A DNA stretch of 33,864 nucleotides from Enteropsectra breve (lineage: Eukaryota > Microsporidia), in NCBI GenBank assembly GCA_024243835.1, contig JALPMN010000612.1:1-33864 (forward strand). Direction: 5' to 3'. The position numbers were made by a program, and so were the translations under genes. The notes beneath the pieces were generated by a model that was not told the DNA's origin, did no database searches, and saw only the letters and a list, made by a program, of their open reading frames with translations. Positions 18,500 to 25,828 of this stretch are shown one piece after another (within the stretch, counting starts at the first letter, position 1; each line of letters opens with the position of its first letter).

Positions 18500-18562
18500 A
18501 ATTGAGACTTTAGAATCTTCAAAACAGCTATTAAAGTAGCGCTGTTCTAAAGAGTCTCAATT
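18500..18562. repeat. Imperfect inverted repeat (about 16 paired bases per arm)
   Basis: AATTGAGACT (18500-18509) is the exact complement of AGTCTCAATT (18553-18562). TTAGAA (18510-18515) pairs with TTCTAA (18545-18550), leaving a two-base bulge. CAGC and GCTG, or the inner GCTA and TAGC, extend it. Either strand could form this stem. Confidence 0.7.
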
Positions 18563-18984
18563 TTAACCATATTCTTGTGCTTCTATTAGATACAAAAATA
18601 TTTAAACTAAATTGTTCAACTTATTGGCCTTGAGATTTATATTCTGTGCTTCTAATGAAAAATGATTTTCCATTTTAAAATAAAAAGTGAAATTAAACTT
18701 GGTGTTTACATTGTGGTTGTTAAAGATATGAACTTAATGCTGTTAATAAGAGAAAAATAGCGGCTATTTTAGTTAATTTATGGCACTATTCACTTCAATG
18801 GGATCCTACCGAGTAGAAATACAGCATCTTTTAGATAACCAGCTAAGATAAGATGCCACAGCCTCACAGGTTTTTTATTTGCGGTGATACTTTTGTCTCT
18901 TATTGTTACTCAAAAGCAGTAAATGCTCATGCTGTTGAATATCTGCTTTCCAAAATTCGAATTTTTACAAAAATTTTCACGACT

Positions 18985-19002
18985 AAAAATTTTACGCCCT
19001 AA
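18985..19002 (+). promoter_or_regulatory. AAATTTT and CCC signal before eL19
   Basis: AAAAATTTT (18985-18993) is followed by ACGCCC and the ATG at 19003. A further AAAAATTTTCACGACT (18969-18984) lies just upstream and matches the RPC5 leader region exactly. Confidence 0.7.
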
Positions 19003-19509
19003 ATGAGTGGAGTTAAAACCATAAGACGTCTTGCCAAAAACATCTTCAACTGTGGTTTGAACAAGGTATGGATGGATCCAAATGAGAAGGAGAAGATTGC
19101 TGCAGCACAGACTAGAGAACAGGTTAGATCACTGATTGAGGAGAACATCATCATCCAGAAGCCAGACAATGTAAACAGCAGAGCCCATGCAAGAGCACTT
19201 GTTGAGGCCCGTAACAAGGGAAGACACATGGGACTTGGTAAGAGAAAGGGAACCAAAAATGCCCGTCTTCCAAAGAGAACCATCTGGATGAAGAGCATCA
19301 GATCCATGAGAGCAACACTCAAGGAAATGAAGACCAAGGGAGAGCTTGTTGGCGAGGAGTACAGAAAGTACAAGATGCAGGCAAAGGGAAATCTTTTCAA
19401 GAACAAGAATGTCATGGTAGATACAATTCTTAGAAAGAAGGCTGAGGCTGAGAGACTTAGAGATCTTGAGAAGCAGGCAATGGCTCTTAAGATGAACAAG
19501 ACTAACTAA
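19003..19509 (+). CDS. RPL19: Ribosomal protein eL19
   Basis: The 168-residue basic protein begins with the eL19 pattern RRLAKNIFNCGLNKVWMDPNE (human [20 protein letters not shown]). IRxLIEENIIIQKP, then SRAHARALVEARNKGRHMGLGKRKGTKNARLP and the IWMKSIRSMRATLKEMK helix follow. The protein belongs to the 60S subunit and forms an intersubunit bridge. The C-terminal lysine-rich helix is shorter than in animals (human 196), similar to other reduced eukaryotes. The first in-frame ATG is used, with CCC three bases upstream. There is no sign of an intron. Confidence 0.96.
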   Translation: MSGVKTIRRLAKNIFNCGLNKVWMDPNEKEKIAAAQTREQVRSLIEENIIIQKPDNVNSRAHARALVEARNKGRHMGLGKRKGTKNARLPKRTIWMKSIRSMRATLKEMKTKGELVGEEYRKYKMQAKGNLFKNKNVMVDTILRKKAEAERLRDLEKQAMALKMNKTN

Positions 19510-19867
19510 ATTTATTTATACAATTTAATATTTTTGACATGTTATTTTGAAGGCTTATTCTTGCGTTGGGATTCAATATCCTACATGATTTAATTTTTAA
19601 AATAGACTCAATCGCACGCAAACATTAAACAGAACGAATAAATAATGGTGTACTTTGATGGCTTTAAAATCATAAAACTTAACGGTTATGCATTTTATCA
19701 TTCGTTATAGTGTCTCATGCTTGACACTAATTTCCCATGTTCTTTGATTTTCAATTAATGTGAAAAAAACGAATTTATTATATTTGAGGCTAAATCATGT
19801 ACTGAAATATTTTTCTTTAAAGTTTTTTATTTATTTGATTAGCTTTTAATAGCAAATATACCGCTTT
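19510..19867. other. AT-rich convergent spacer, nothing recognised
   Basis: This lies between the tail ends of eL19 and the following minus-strand gene. No ORF, tRNA-like fold or tandem repeat was noticed. Confidence 0.5.
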
Positions 19868-20326
19868 TTATAGTTTGCTGCTGTTTTTAATCTGATCCAC
19901 AAGTTCGTCGATCCGGCTATCTTCCCATTCAGGTCTGCCATTTTTGCAGCAGAATCCTGATAGCTTATTTCTATAACTATAGTCAACTATTTTTTTATTT
20001 TTCAAGTGCTTCTCTGAAGATTTGTTTATATCCTCATATTGCAGCTCCTTTACAAACAAATAGTCGTATTTTTTATCCAGAAACGATGGGATAGTCCTGC
20101 TCATATACTCTATGTATTTTTCAGCGCTTCTGACTTCTTCTTTTCCATATACCATTTTGTTTATTTCTTCAACCTCCTGCAGCAAATCTTCGTATTCCAT
20201 GGCATCCTCATTTATTTTTTTACTATCGGCACCCGCTAGCTTGTCTAGATATTTCAGATCCTTTCGAGCCTCTCTTATTATATTCTTGTACCACTCAATT
20301 TCTTTCGAGTTCTGGCTCTTATCCAT
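19868..20326 (-). CDS. Coiled-coil protein of unknown function
   Basis: The 152-residue charged, helical protein has a likely coiled coil over residues 8-65 (EIEWYKNIIREARKDLKYLD, then YEDLLQEVEEINKMV). The second half has SGFCCKNGRPEWEDSRIDEL near the end. I do not recognise it. The first half loosely recalls small SMC5/6 (Nse4) or splicing (Isy1) components, but no diagnostic block is present, so no function is assigned. The gene is credited because its start has the window-wide signal: AAAATTTTAAAGCC on the coding strand before ATG (complement of 20329-20342). That signal tends to mark housekeeping genes here. It lies downstream of Rcl1 on the same strand, about 190 bases away. Confidence 0.65.
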   Translation of the reverse strand: MDKSQNSKEIEWYKNIIREARKDLKYLDKLAGADSKKINEDAMEYEDLLQEVEEINKMVYGKEEVRSAEKYIEYMSRTIPSFLDKKYDYLFVKELQYEDINKSSEKHLKNKKIVDYSYRNKLSGFCCKNGRPEWEDSRIDELVDQIKNSSKL

Positions 20327-20518
20327 ATGGCTTTAAAATTTTCAAAAATTAACTAGAATTCAGATATTTTAGAGCTTTGAATATCGAAAGTGAGCTATTC
20401 AGCTGAAAATATGCAAATAGATAATTAAATTGGGATCAAACATTATAGATAAACCCATTGAATATAAAAAACCTCCTTTTAAATAGGCTATGATTATTTA
20501 ATAGTCTTTTATAGCCGT

Positions 20519-21604
20519 TTATCGAGGCATTGCCAGATTTTTCATGTTGGCTCCAACGATCGTTATCAGCAGTCCTGTTTTTATTTTTTCTAATTTATAA
20601 TCAAATTTTATAAACATTTGCAGCATTTTTAGAATTTGTTCAGCCACTGCTTTCTTTCCGCCGAATAGTATTTTTCCAATTCCATCTGCCAGCCCCATCA
20701 GAAGAAGCACAGGCCCGGCCAGCTTCTGATCTATCGCTCCGCCCTCTTCGATACTTTTCAAAAACTCTCGCACAACTTCCTTAACGAGCTTCTCTGGACT
20801 GCTGTCGTGCCATCTCATTGAATAAAAAATGCCTTTGTAGCTCTTTGTGAATAAGCCTGCAGAAAATCCAGGTGTTGGCCCAGAGTCGCTTTTGTTGTTG
20901 ATAACAGTGGATATTTTAATCTTTGGCAGTCCTTTCATCCTCTTGTTCATTTCAGTGGCCATTCTTATGGCGAAATCTGATCCAATTCGCGATGTGTTTA
21001 TGATTCCCTTTATTTTCTCAAATTTGTCTTCCTCTGAGAGAACAATTTGCTGAATACCACGCAAAGGAGTTATTTGCAGCTGTACTATGCCCTGCCCCTC
21101 TGGATAAAAGCCTCGTTTGCTAAGCTTGATGCTTGATTTGATATTAAAAATCCTGTGAATAAATCCATAAGTATGCTCATACATGTCTGTAATACCATAC
21201 TTATCATTCGTGCACCCCTTCAGCTCTATCTCACTTTTATCTTTCGCAAATACCCCTACTAGCATTAAAAACGAAATTCCCAGTGGTATTGAGCCGGTCT
21301 CTATTGTGTGTCTCCCTCCAAGTATAGTCCCGGGTGTAAATTCTATTTTTCTCTCTCTTATAGTCGTCCATTTAGAGGCAGGCGCAATCATCTGCGCTAT
21401 TTGCAGTAGTTCTTTTAGTTTTTCATCTGCACCAACGAATATGGTCTTCTTCTTCGAAATAAGACTAATAGTGAGCGCCTCTACAAACAGAGCAGTTTCA
21501 TTAATATAGATTTTTTCATCAGCGATAAATGTGCTTTGTTGTAAGTCATCTTGTTCCTCATTCGATTTTATTTTTTTTGCCATATTAGCACTTCCAGAAG
21601 CCAT
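20519..21604 (-). CDS. RCL1: Rcl1-like 18S rRNA-processing protein (RNA 3'-phosphate cyclase family)
   Basis: The 361-residue protein follows the RtcA/Rcl1 family layout: IEFTPGTILGGRHTIETGSIPLGISFLM, then IELKGCTNDKYGITDMYEHTYGFIHRI, KRGFYPEGQGIVQLQI, INTSRIGSDFAIRMA and SGPTPGFSAGLF. At the position where true cyclases carry the catalytic histidine, the text reads GAIDQKLAGPVLLLMGLAD without histidine. Rcl1 also lacks it (GRNQLPLAIVYM). It is therefore assigned to Rcl1, the U3 snoRNP-linked factor needed for 40S assembly, rather than to RtcA. The length matches Rcl1 (about 367). AAATTTTAGCC lies just before the ATG (complement of 21606-21616). A second ATG at residue 8 is possible. Confidence 0.86.
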   Translation of the reverse strand: MASGSANMAKKIKSNEEQDDLQQSTFIADEKIYINETALFVEALTISLISKKKTIFVGADEKLKELLQIAQMIAPASKWTTIRERKIEFTPGTILGGRHTIETGSIPLGISFLMLVGVFAKDKSEIELKGCTNDKYGITDMYEHTYGFIHRIFNIKSSIKLSKRGFYPEGQGIVQLQITPLRGIQQIVLSEEDKFEKIKGIINTSRIGSDFAIRMATEMNKRMKGLPKIKISTVINNKSDSGPTPGFSAGLFTKSYKGIFYSMRWHDSSPEKLVKEVVREFLKSIEEGGAIDQKLAGPVLLLMGLADGIGKILFGGKKAVAEQILKMLQMFIKFDYKLEKIKTGLLITIVGANMKNLAMPR

Positions 21605-22028
21605 CGGCTAAAATTTCTTGAAATATTTCCAAGTATTTCATCATACACAAAATAGGCATATAAATACAATCTCATTTGATACTCGCCTAATATATACAGA
21701 ACATACATGGTATAGAATATAATTTTAGCCAGCTAATGCTTATCATTATACCAAAAAGTAAGCATAGTTCTATTTAAGGATTTGAGGAGCTCTTATTTTA
21801 TATCCAGAATGTAAATACAGGCTATTTAAATAGTCTTAAAAGCATATTTTTACTTAAAATCGTTGATATTAAAATATTTCTCTAACAACCTCCTATTCTG
21901 AAAGATTGTATTAACGGACAGAACTCTTGGTGTAAAACATTCAACATTAGTTGTAAATGCATAGTAATTAAAACTAATCTATATACTGATCAAATACAAA
22001 TATAAACTCTTGAAGTATACACAAACAA
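21605..22028. other. AT-rich divergent spacer
   Basis: It contains the Rcl1 start signal at 21606-21616. No ORF or RNA fold was recognised in the rest. Confidence 0.5.
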
Positions 22029-22211
22029 ATGGCGAAGAATATCAATTGTAAGAAGGTATGGCATCCCAGCAGACACGAGGTACAAAACAAAATAAAAAGA
22101 TATAAAATGGATCTTGAAGAGAGCAGAAAAATAACACCTGAAGAACGAACAAGAATCTTAACAGCTGAAGACAGTGATGATGTTGAGTATTGTTGTCTTG
22201 AAGGAAATTAA
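22029..22211 (+). CDS. CIR_N-domain mini-protein (Cwc25-like splicing factor)
   Basis: This is only 60 residues. Residues 8-40 read KKVWHPSRHEVQNKIKRYKMDLEE(...), which follows the CIR_N pattern KSWHPxxxxNQxxVWKxE, found at the N-terminus of Cwc25, CIR1 and related proteins. Cwc25 enters the spliceosome for the first catalytic step, and its conserved N-terminus contacts the active site. If this is the Cwc25 orthologue, nearly everything but that N-terminus has been lost. The C-terminal part is acidic (AEDSDDVEYCCLEGN). The start lacks CCC or AAATTTT, which weakens the case. A 3' exon beyond an unseen intron cannot be excluded. Confidence 0.55.
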   Translation: MAKNINCKKVWHPSRHEVQNKIKRYKMDLEESRKITPEERTRILTAEDSDDVEYCCLEGN

Positions 22212-22740
22212 TAGCACATTTCCAGAAAGCTTGTACCATTACCCATAGTTTGCTGTACTAAAAGTCATTTTGATCTGTATGTTTATACATGTCAAATATT
22301 TCTCGATAAAACTACGAATATTAAATATCTTGCGCTATAATAGTGCCTTTTTAAATCTTCTTTATGTTCATTTGAAAACAAACACCAAAATGCAATCGCA
22401 GGAAAACCATGCTCTTTGTCTTTAAGACATTTTCATTCACTGCTTGAACACGGAAATGGCATAACCCCAATTACTGTTTAATATGGTTTGCTCTAATAGT
22501 TTTATTACCATTCTTATAATGTAACTTTGGGACTAGAATATTTGCCAAAGCACGTGGCAGTCCATCTTTCCTATGATAATGCCAAGGCCACTATAATTCT
22601 TGATATTAATATCAACCACAAACTTTTCTTATATCACTTAAAATTTTTAGGTTTATATCTCAGAATCATATTCTATTAATTAAATTAATATTTCAATATT
22701 TGTTTGCCAATATCTACAAACATCATTTATCCATCCCAAA
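22212..22740. other. Spacer with a GC-richer block near 22370-22610
   Basis: No ORF was recognised. The middle is less AT-rich than typical spacers here and could hold a structured RNA (see findings). CCC at 22735-22737 belongs to the next gene start. Confidence 0.4.
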
Positions 22741-23385
22741 ATGGTCTTTACCGATCTGCGGCCTGTCTACAAAAACAAAGCAGTAGAAAAATCATTTGAC
22801 AACTCACTTTACTTCTTCAGTAAATTTACTGGAGACTGTCCCATTTGTATTGAGTACCACAGCGACCCTCACATACTGCCGTGCGGACATGCTTTTTGCA
22901 AGGAATGCCTTCAGCAGTCGGCCTCCTTCTCAAGAAACTGCCCCGTGTGCAACGCGTTCTACTGGAACTGGAAACCTGTGCAATTTTTCTTTACCGAGGA
23001 AATAAAGGGCGACATACTGCTGAAAAGAGTGGAGATAAAAAGCATCACTGAGGGCACATGGAGCAGTTTCTATGAATATCCGTACAGCTGCGTGTACTAC
23101 GAGAATTCCGAGGAAGATCCAGTTGTTTTTCTGGAAGAAAAGCCCAGGCCTGTGAAAAGAACCAGCGGGCTTAATGAATCTCAAATCGAGTATTTTTACC
23201 AGAGTGTGGATGGACAGCTCTATTTTCTCGATGCCAACGACTACAAGCGGTACAAACATATGCCTGAATATATTTACGGAAAAATAAAAAGCTGCGTTTT
23301 TCAGGCAATGAACTGCAGTTTGTTTCCATACTTGTCGCACATTCCTCACAGCTATTTCATTCACATTGTAACACTCTATCCGTAG
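22741..23385 (+). CDS. MAG2: RNF10/Mag2-like RING E3 ubiquitin ligase
   Basis: The 214-residue protein has a complete C3HC4 RING: C33-x2-C36, C48, H50, C53-x2-C56, C67-x2-C70 (CPIC, PCGHAFC, CPVC). After it come IEYFYQSVDGQLYFLDAND and, at the end, FPYLSHIPHSYFIHIVTL. RNF10 has the same pair: YFYQAEDGQ-xx-FLHPVN and YLSHLPLTCEF. This two-block signature separates it from other RING proteins. RNF10 (yeast Mag2) ubiquitinates 40S proteins on stalled ribosomes, so a role in ribosome quality control is inferred. It is far shorter than human RNF10 (about 810), with both flanks trimmed. CCC three bases before the ATG supports the start. Confidence 0.82.
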   Translation: MVFTDLRPVYKNKAVEKSFDNSLYFFSKFTGDCPICIEYHSDPHILPCGHAFCKECLQQSASFSRNCPVCNAFYWNWKPVQFFFTEEIKGDILLKRVEIKSITEGTWSSFYEYPYSCVYYENSEEDPVVFLEEKPRPVKRTSGLNESQIEYFYQSVDGQLYFLDANDYKRYKHMPEYIYGKIKSCVFQAMNCSLFPYLSHIPHSYFIHIVTLYP

Positions 23386-23721
23386 CTGTCAGCATCATGC
23401 TGGCTAATAGCCTCAATTACTCTTTAAAAACCAAACCTCTGGAGTAAGCTTATACTTTTGCTTAGAACAAATAAATTTTGAAATAGACACTGCCATGCCT
23501 AAAATATGCTAAATAAGTAGTATAACTCCAACACCTTCATTAAGAAAACAGTTCATTTTTCAGCCATAGTTTGAAGGTACAAAGAGTGTTATAGAATGCG
23601 TCTTGTTGCAGAATGTATCGTGCTATAGCATGCTTCGTGTATTATATACCGCATTATACTCCCAATGGAAATATTCTCTAAATAACTTTATTTTTCAATA
23701 TTAAATTTTAACCCTTCTGAT
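23386..23721. other. AT-rich spacer with Rrn7-like gene leader
   Basis: Loosely repeated AGAATG and TATAG strings occur around 23590-23650. AAATTTT (23703-23709) and CCC (23712-23714) precede the next ATG. No gene is seen. Confidence 0.5.
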
Positions 23722-24987
23722 ATGAAATGCAACATCTGTGGAACTCCGTATAGAAAAATAGAAAATAGCTTGGTATGTGCACAGGGCCACACGATACAGA
23801 ATACACTTGAAATCGCAGATGACACCACCGGCAGGCACGGAAGAGGAAAGATCTTGAGGACCGAGAAAGTCAAGTCATCTGCCCCTGCAGTGCAATATGA
23901 TCCCTCCATTTCAAAATTCATGGTATTTCATATGCTTTTCAAAGAAGCGATGGAGTTCTTTCGTTTCAAGAACAACACTGTATATAAAAACTTTATGGGC
24001 TTGTTTAGTCTCCGAAATATAGAAAGTGGTGCAGTAGCAGAAAAAGGCTCACAGGATGAAATCCCACCAAGCAGAATGTTTTATTCGCAGAACACCTGGT
24101 CGCAGGAAAATGAAAGTGCGTTTTTTTCTCAGCCGCTGAGTGTCTCAAACAAAGAACAAGCAGAGACAGTTAAAATAGAAAACAGCTCTGTTTTAAGCGT
24201 GTCATTGTTGGCAACGCTTATTTACATGAGTAAAAGAGCCGATGAGGAGTCAAAAGACAGGATATACCGCTTTAATGATTTTTACGATAAGTTTGCCAAG
24301 TTTTCACTTAGAACACGCGTTGAAAGGCTGAGCAAAGCACCCGAAGTTCCATATAGGGCAATAAAGTGCTTTCAGGTCGGTGCTGAAAAGGTGAATATTT
24401 ACAGTACGATGCGGATGATGAAGCAGATAGCAGATTATGACAGGTTTATTGTTGATGACTTTGTAAGGCACCATATGACTGGGGTGATTCGGCGCCAGGC
24501 CGAGGACTGCAAATTCAACATACGAAGAGAATTCCGCAGAGACAAGGAGTTTCTGCAGAAGTATTTTGCGAATATCTGCTCGGAAATAAGCGTTGAAATA
24601 ACAGATGAAATACAGCTGTATTTCGACAAGCTGGTCTATTCGTATGACCACAATACCAGTTTTATTCCCGAGGTTTTGTTTTCAGCATTTATTGCCAACT
24701 ACTTTATAGGCAAGGAGTGCTTTGAGAACAGCAGCCTGGAGAGAGATTTATTCAGATTTTTAAAAGCAGACGAAAAGAGGCTGGGTAAAATCCTTCGGAT
24801 GAACTCTCGATTTTTTAATGCGGCAGCATCACCAGAAACATATTTGGAATACAAGGCACAGAAGGACAGTAAGAAGGTTTTGCAGCTGGAGTATGCCATG
24901 TGCTTGATTGAAATGCACAAAAGGAATGCTGAAAAAATAGAAAGGTATAAAGAAAATCAAGAGAATAGGCATTCAGAAGAAAAATAA
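23722..24987 (+). CDS. RRN7: Rrn7/TAF1B-like Pol I core factor (TFIIB-related)
   Basis: The 421-residue protein opens with a zinc ribbon, C3-x2-C6 and C19-x3-H23 (CNIC, CAQGH), with the CxxGH form typical of Rrn7/TAF1B rather than TFIIB. A linker follows. Helical regions from about residue 55 (FMVFHMLFKEAMEFF) and after 160 (LSVSLLATLIYMSKR) fit degenerate cyclin folds. Rrn7/TAF1B is the TFIIB-like subunit of the core factor/SL1 complex that recruits Pol I to rDNA. There is no EWR-type reader and no strong cyclin signature, so family placement rests on the ribbon and overall layout. AAATTTTAACCC before the ATG supports the start. Confidence 0.68.
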   Translation: MKCNICGTPYRKIENSLVCAQGHTIQNTLEIADDTTGRHGRGKILRTEKVKSSAPAVQYDPSISKFMVFHMLFKEAMEFFRFKNNTVYKNFMGLFSLRNIESGAVAEKGSQDEIPPSRMFYSQNTWSQENESAFFSQPLSVSNKEQAETVKIENSSVLSVSLLATLIYMSKRADEESKDRIYRFNDFYDKFAKFSLRTRVERLSKAPEVPYRAIKCFQVGAEKVNIYSTMRMMKQIADYDRFIVDDFVRHHMTGVIRRQAEDCKFNIRREFRRDKEFLQKYFANICSEISVEITDEIQLYFDKLVYSYDHNTSFIPEVLFSAFIANYFIGKECFENSSLERDLFRFLKADEKRLGKILRMNSRFFNAAASPETYLEYKAQKDSKKVLQLEYAMCLIEMHKRNAEKIERYKENQENRHSEEK

Positions 24988-25232
24988 TGCTCCAACGCAT
25001 TGCTATTACTAATGCTCTTATTAATAAAATCATAAATAGCTTTAGAATTTTTATTAAAATACACCTGTATTATTTAAGAAAGCGAATGTATTATAAAAAG
25101 ATATTATTGGGGATAGCTATTTTGGATTATAAAACGCATCTATCTTCTGGAGCCATTTTTAGAGTATTTTGAACTTGAAATTTTATTCTTCTTTCCTTGC
25201 TTACAAAATGTCATTTTTATTACTCTTTATCC

Positions 25233-25367
25233 ATGGGTACAGAGCAAGAAATAGATGCGATAACAAGTGTATTCTTTGAATTTGAGACATTACAGAATGA
25301 ATTTGATGAGAAAGACAAGACTCTCCTGGATATAATGGAGGAGAGAGGGGATTTTGATTACGATTAG
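25233..25367 (+). CDS. Possible 44-residue acidic protein
   Basis: The ATG frame encodes MGTEQEIDAITSVFFEFETL and then a charged helix ending DFDYD. It is strongly acidic and looks like real coding text: few AT-driven lysines, regular hydrophobic spacing, and a double stop region after it (TAGTAA). It sits alone in an 840-base spacer on the same strand as its neighbours. There is no family recognised and only a weak CC before the ATG, so it may be chance or the last exon of something larger. Confidence 0.35.
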   Translation: MGTEQEIDAITSVFFEFETLQNEFDEKDKTLLDIMEERGDFDYD

Positions 25368-25813
25368 TAATAATTGGTGATTATATTCATCTATCCAGTC
25401 ACTCATTAAATATAAGCTGCGATAAATCGCTATAAGTGCTATAATCTATAGCTTTATTTTATTTTTCTCGGATTCAGTTTGTGATTTATCTAAACCAGGC
25501 ACAAACACAAAGCCAAAAAGATCATTTATAAAAATGGAATCCAGTTTTATGTGCTGTTATCTCAGAGTTAAATCTTAAAATAGTATTTGCTGAATCCTAA
25601 ATAGCAAAAACATTGCTTCTAATCATTCAAAAATAATATGCCGAAATCAAGTGGTTATAGAATATACAAGTCATTTTAATGCAGTAAAATTCTTCAAACA
25701 AACTTTAATATAAATACTTTTATAAACAGCAGGTATCTCAATTTTAGTCGTGGAACTTGTTTAAACCAAGCAACCCGATTTCTAAGTAAAAAAGCTATTA
25801 GAATTTGTGCTTG

Positions 25814-25828
25814 AAAAATTTTACCCAA
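25814..25828 (+). promoter_or_regulatory. AAAATTTT + CCC element before CCT5
   Basis: AAAAATTTTACCCAA runs straight into ATG at 25829. It fixes the start eight codons inside the longest open frame, which begins with TTG at 25805. Confidence 0.72.

Larger units (their letters stand above)
18324..19002. other. Divergent spacer between TFIIB and eL19 with two hairpins
   Basis: It holds a large inverted repeat at 18500-18562, a second hairpin at 18824-18856 followed by a T6 run (18871-18876), and the eL19 leader (18969-19002). No protein gene is seen. The region around 18780-18870 is less AT-rich than the rest of the spacer. Confidence 0.5.
24988..25828. other. AT-rich spacer with a possible 44-codon ORF and CCT5 leader
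   Basis: A 61-codon frame at 24987-25172 is not credited. A small ATG frame at 25233-25367 is listed separately. AATTTTAGTCGTG occurs at about 25740-25752, sharing AGTCGTG with the RPC5 and eL19 leaders. The CCT5 start signal is at 25814-25826. Confidence 0.45.
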
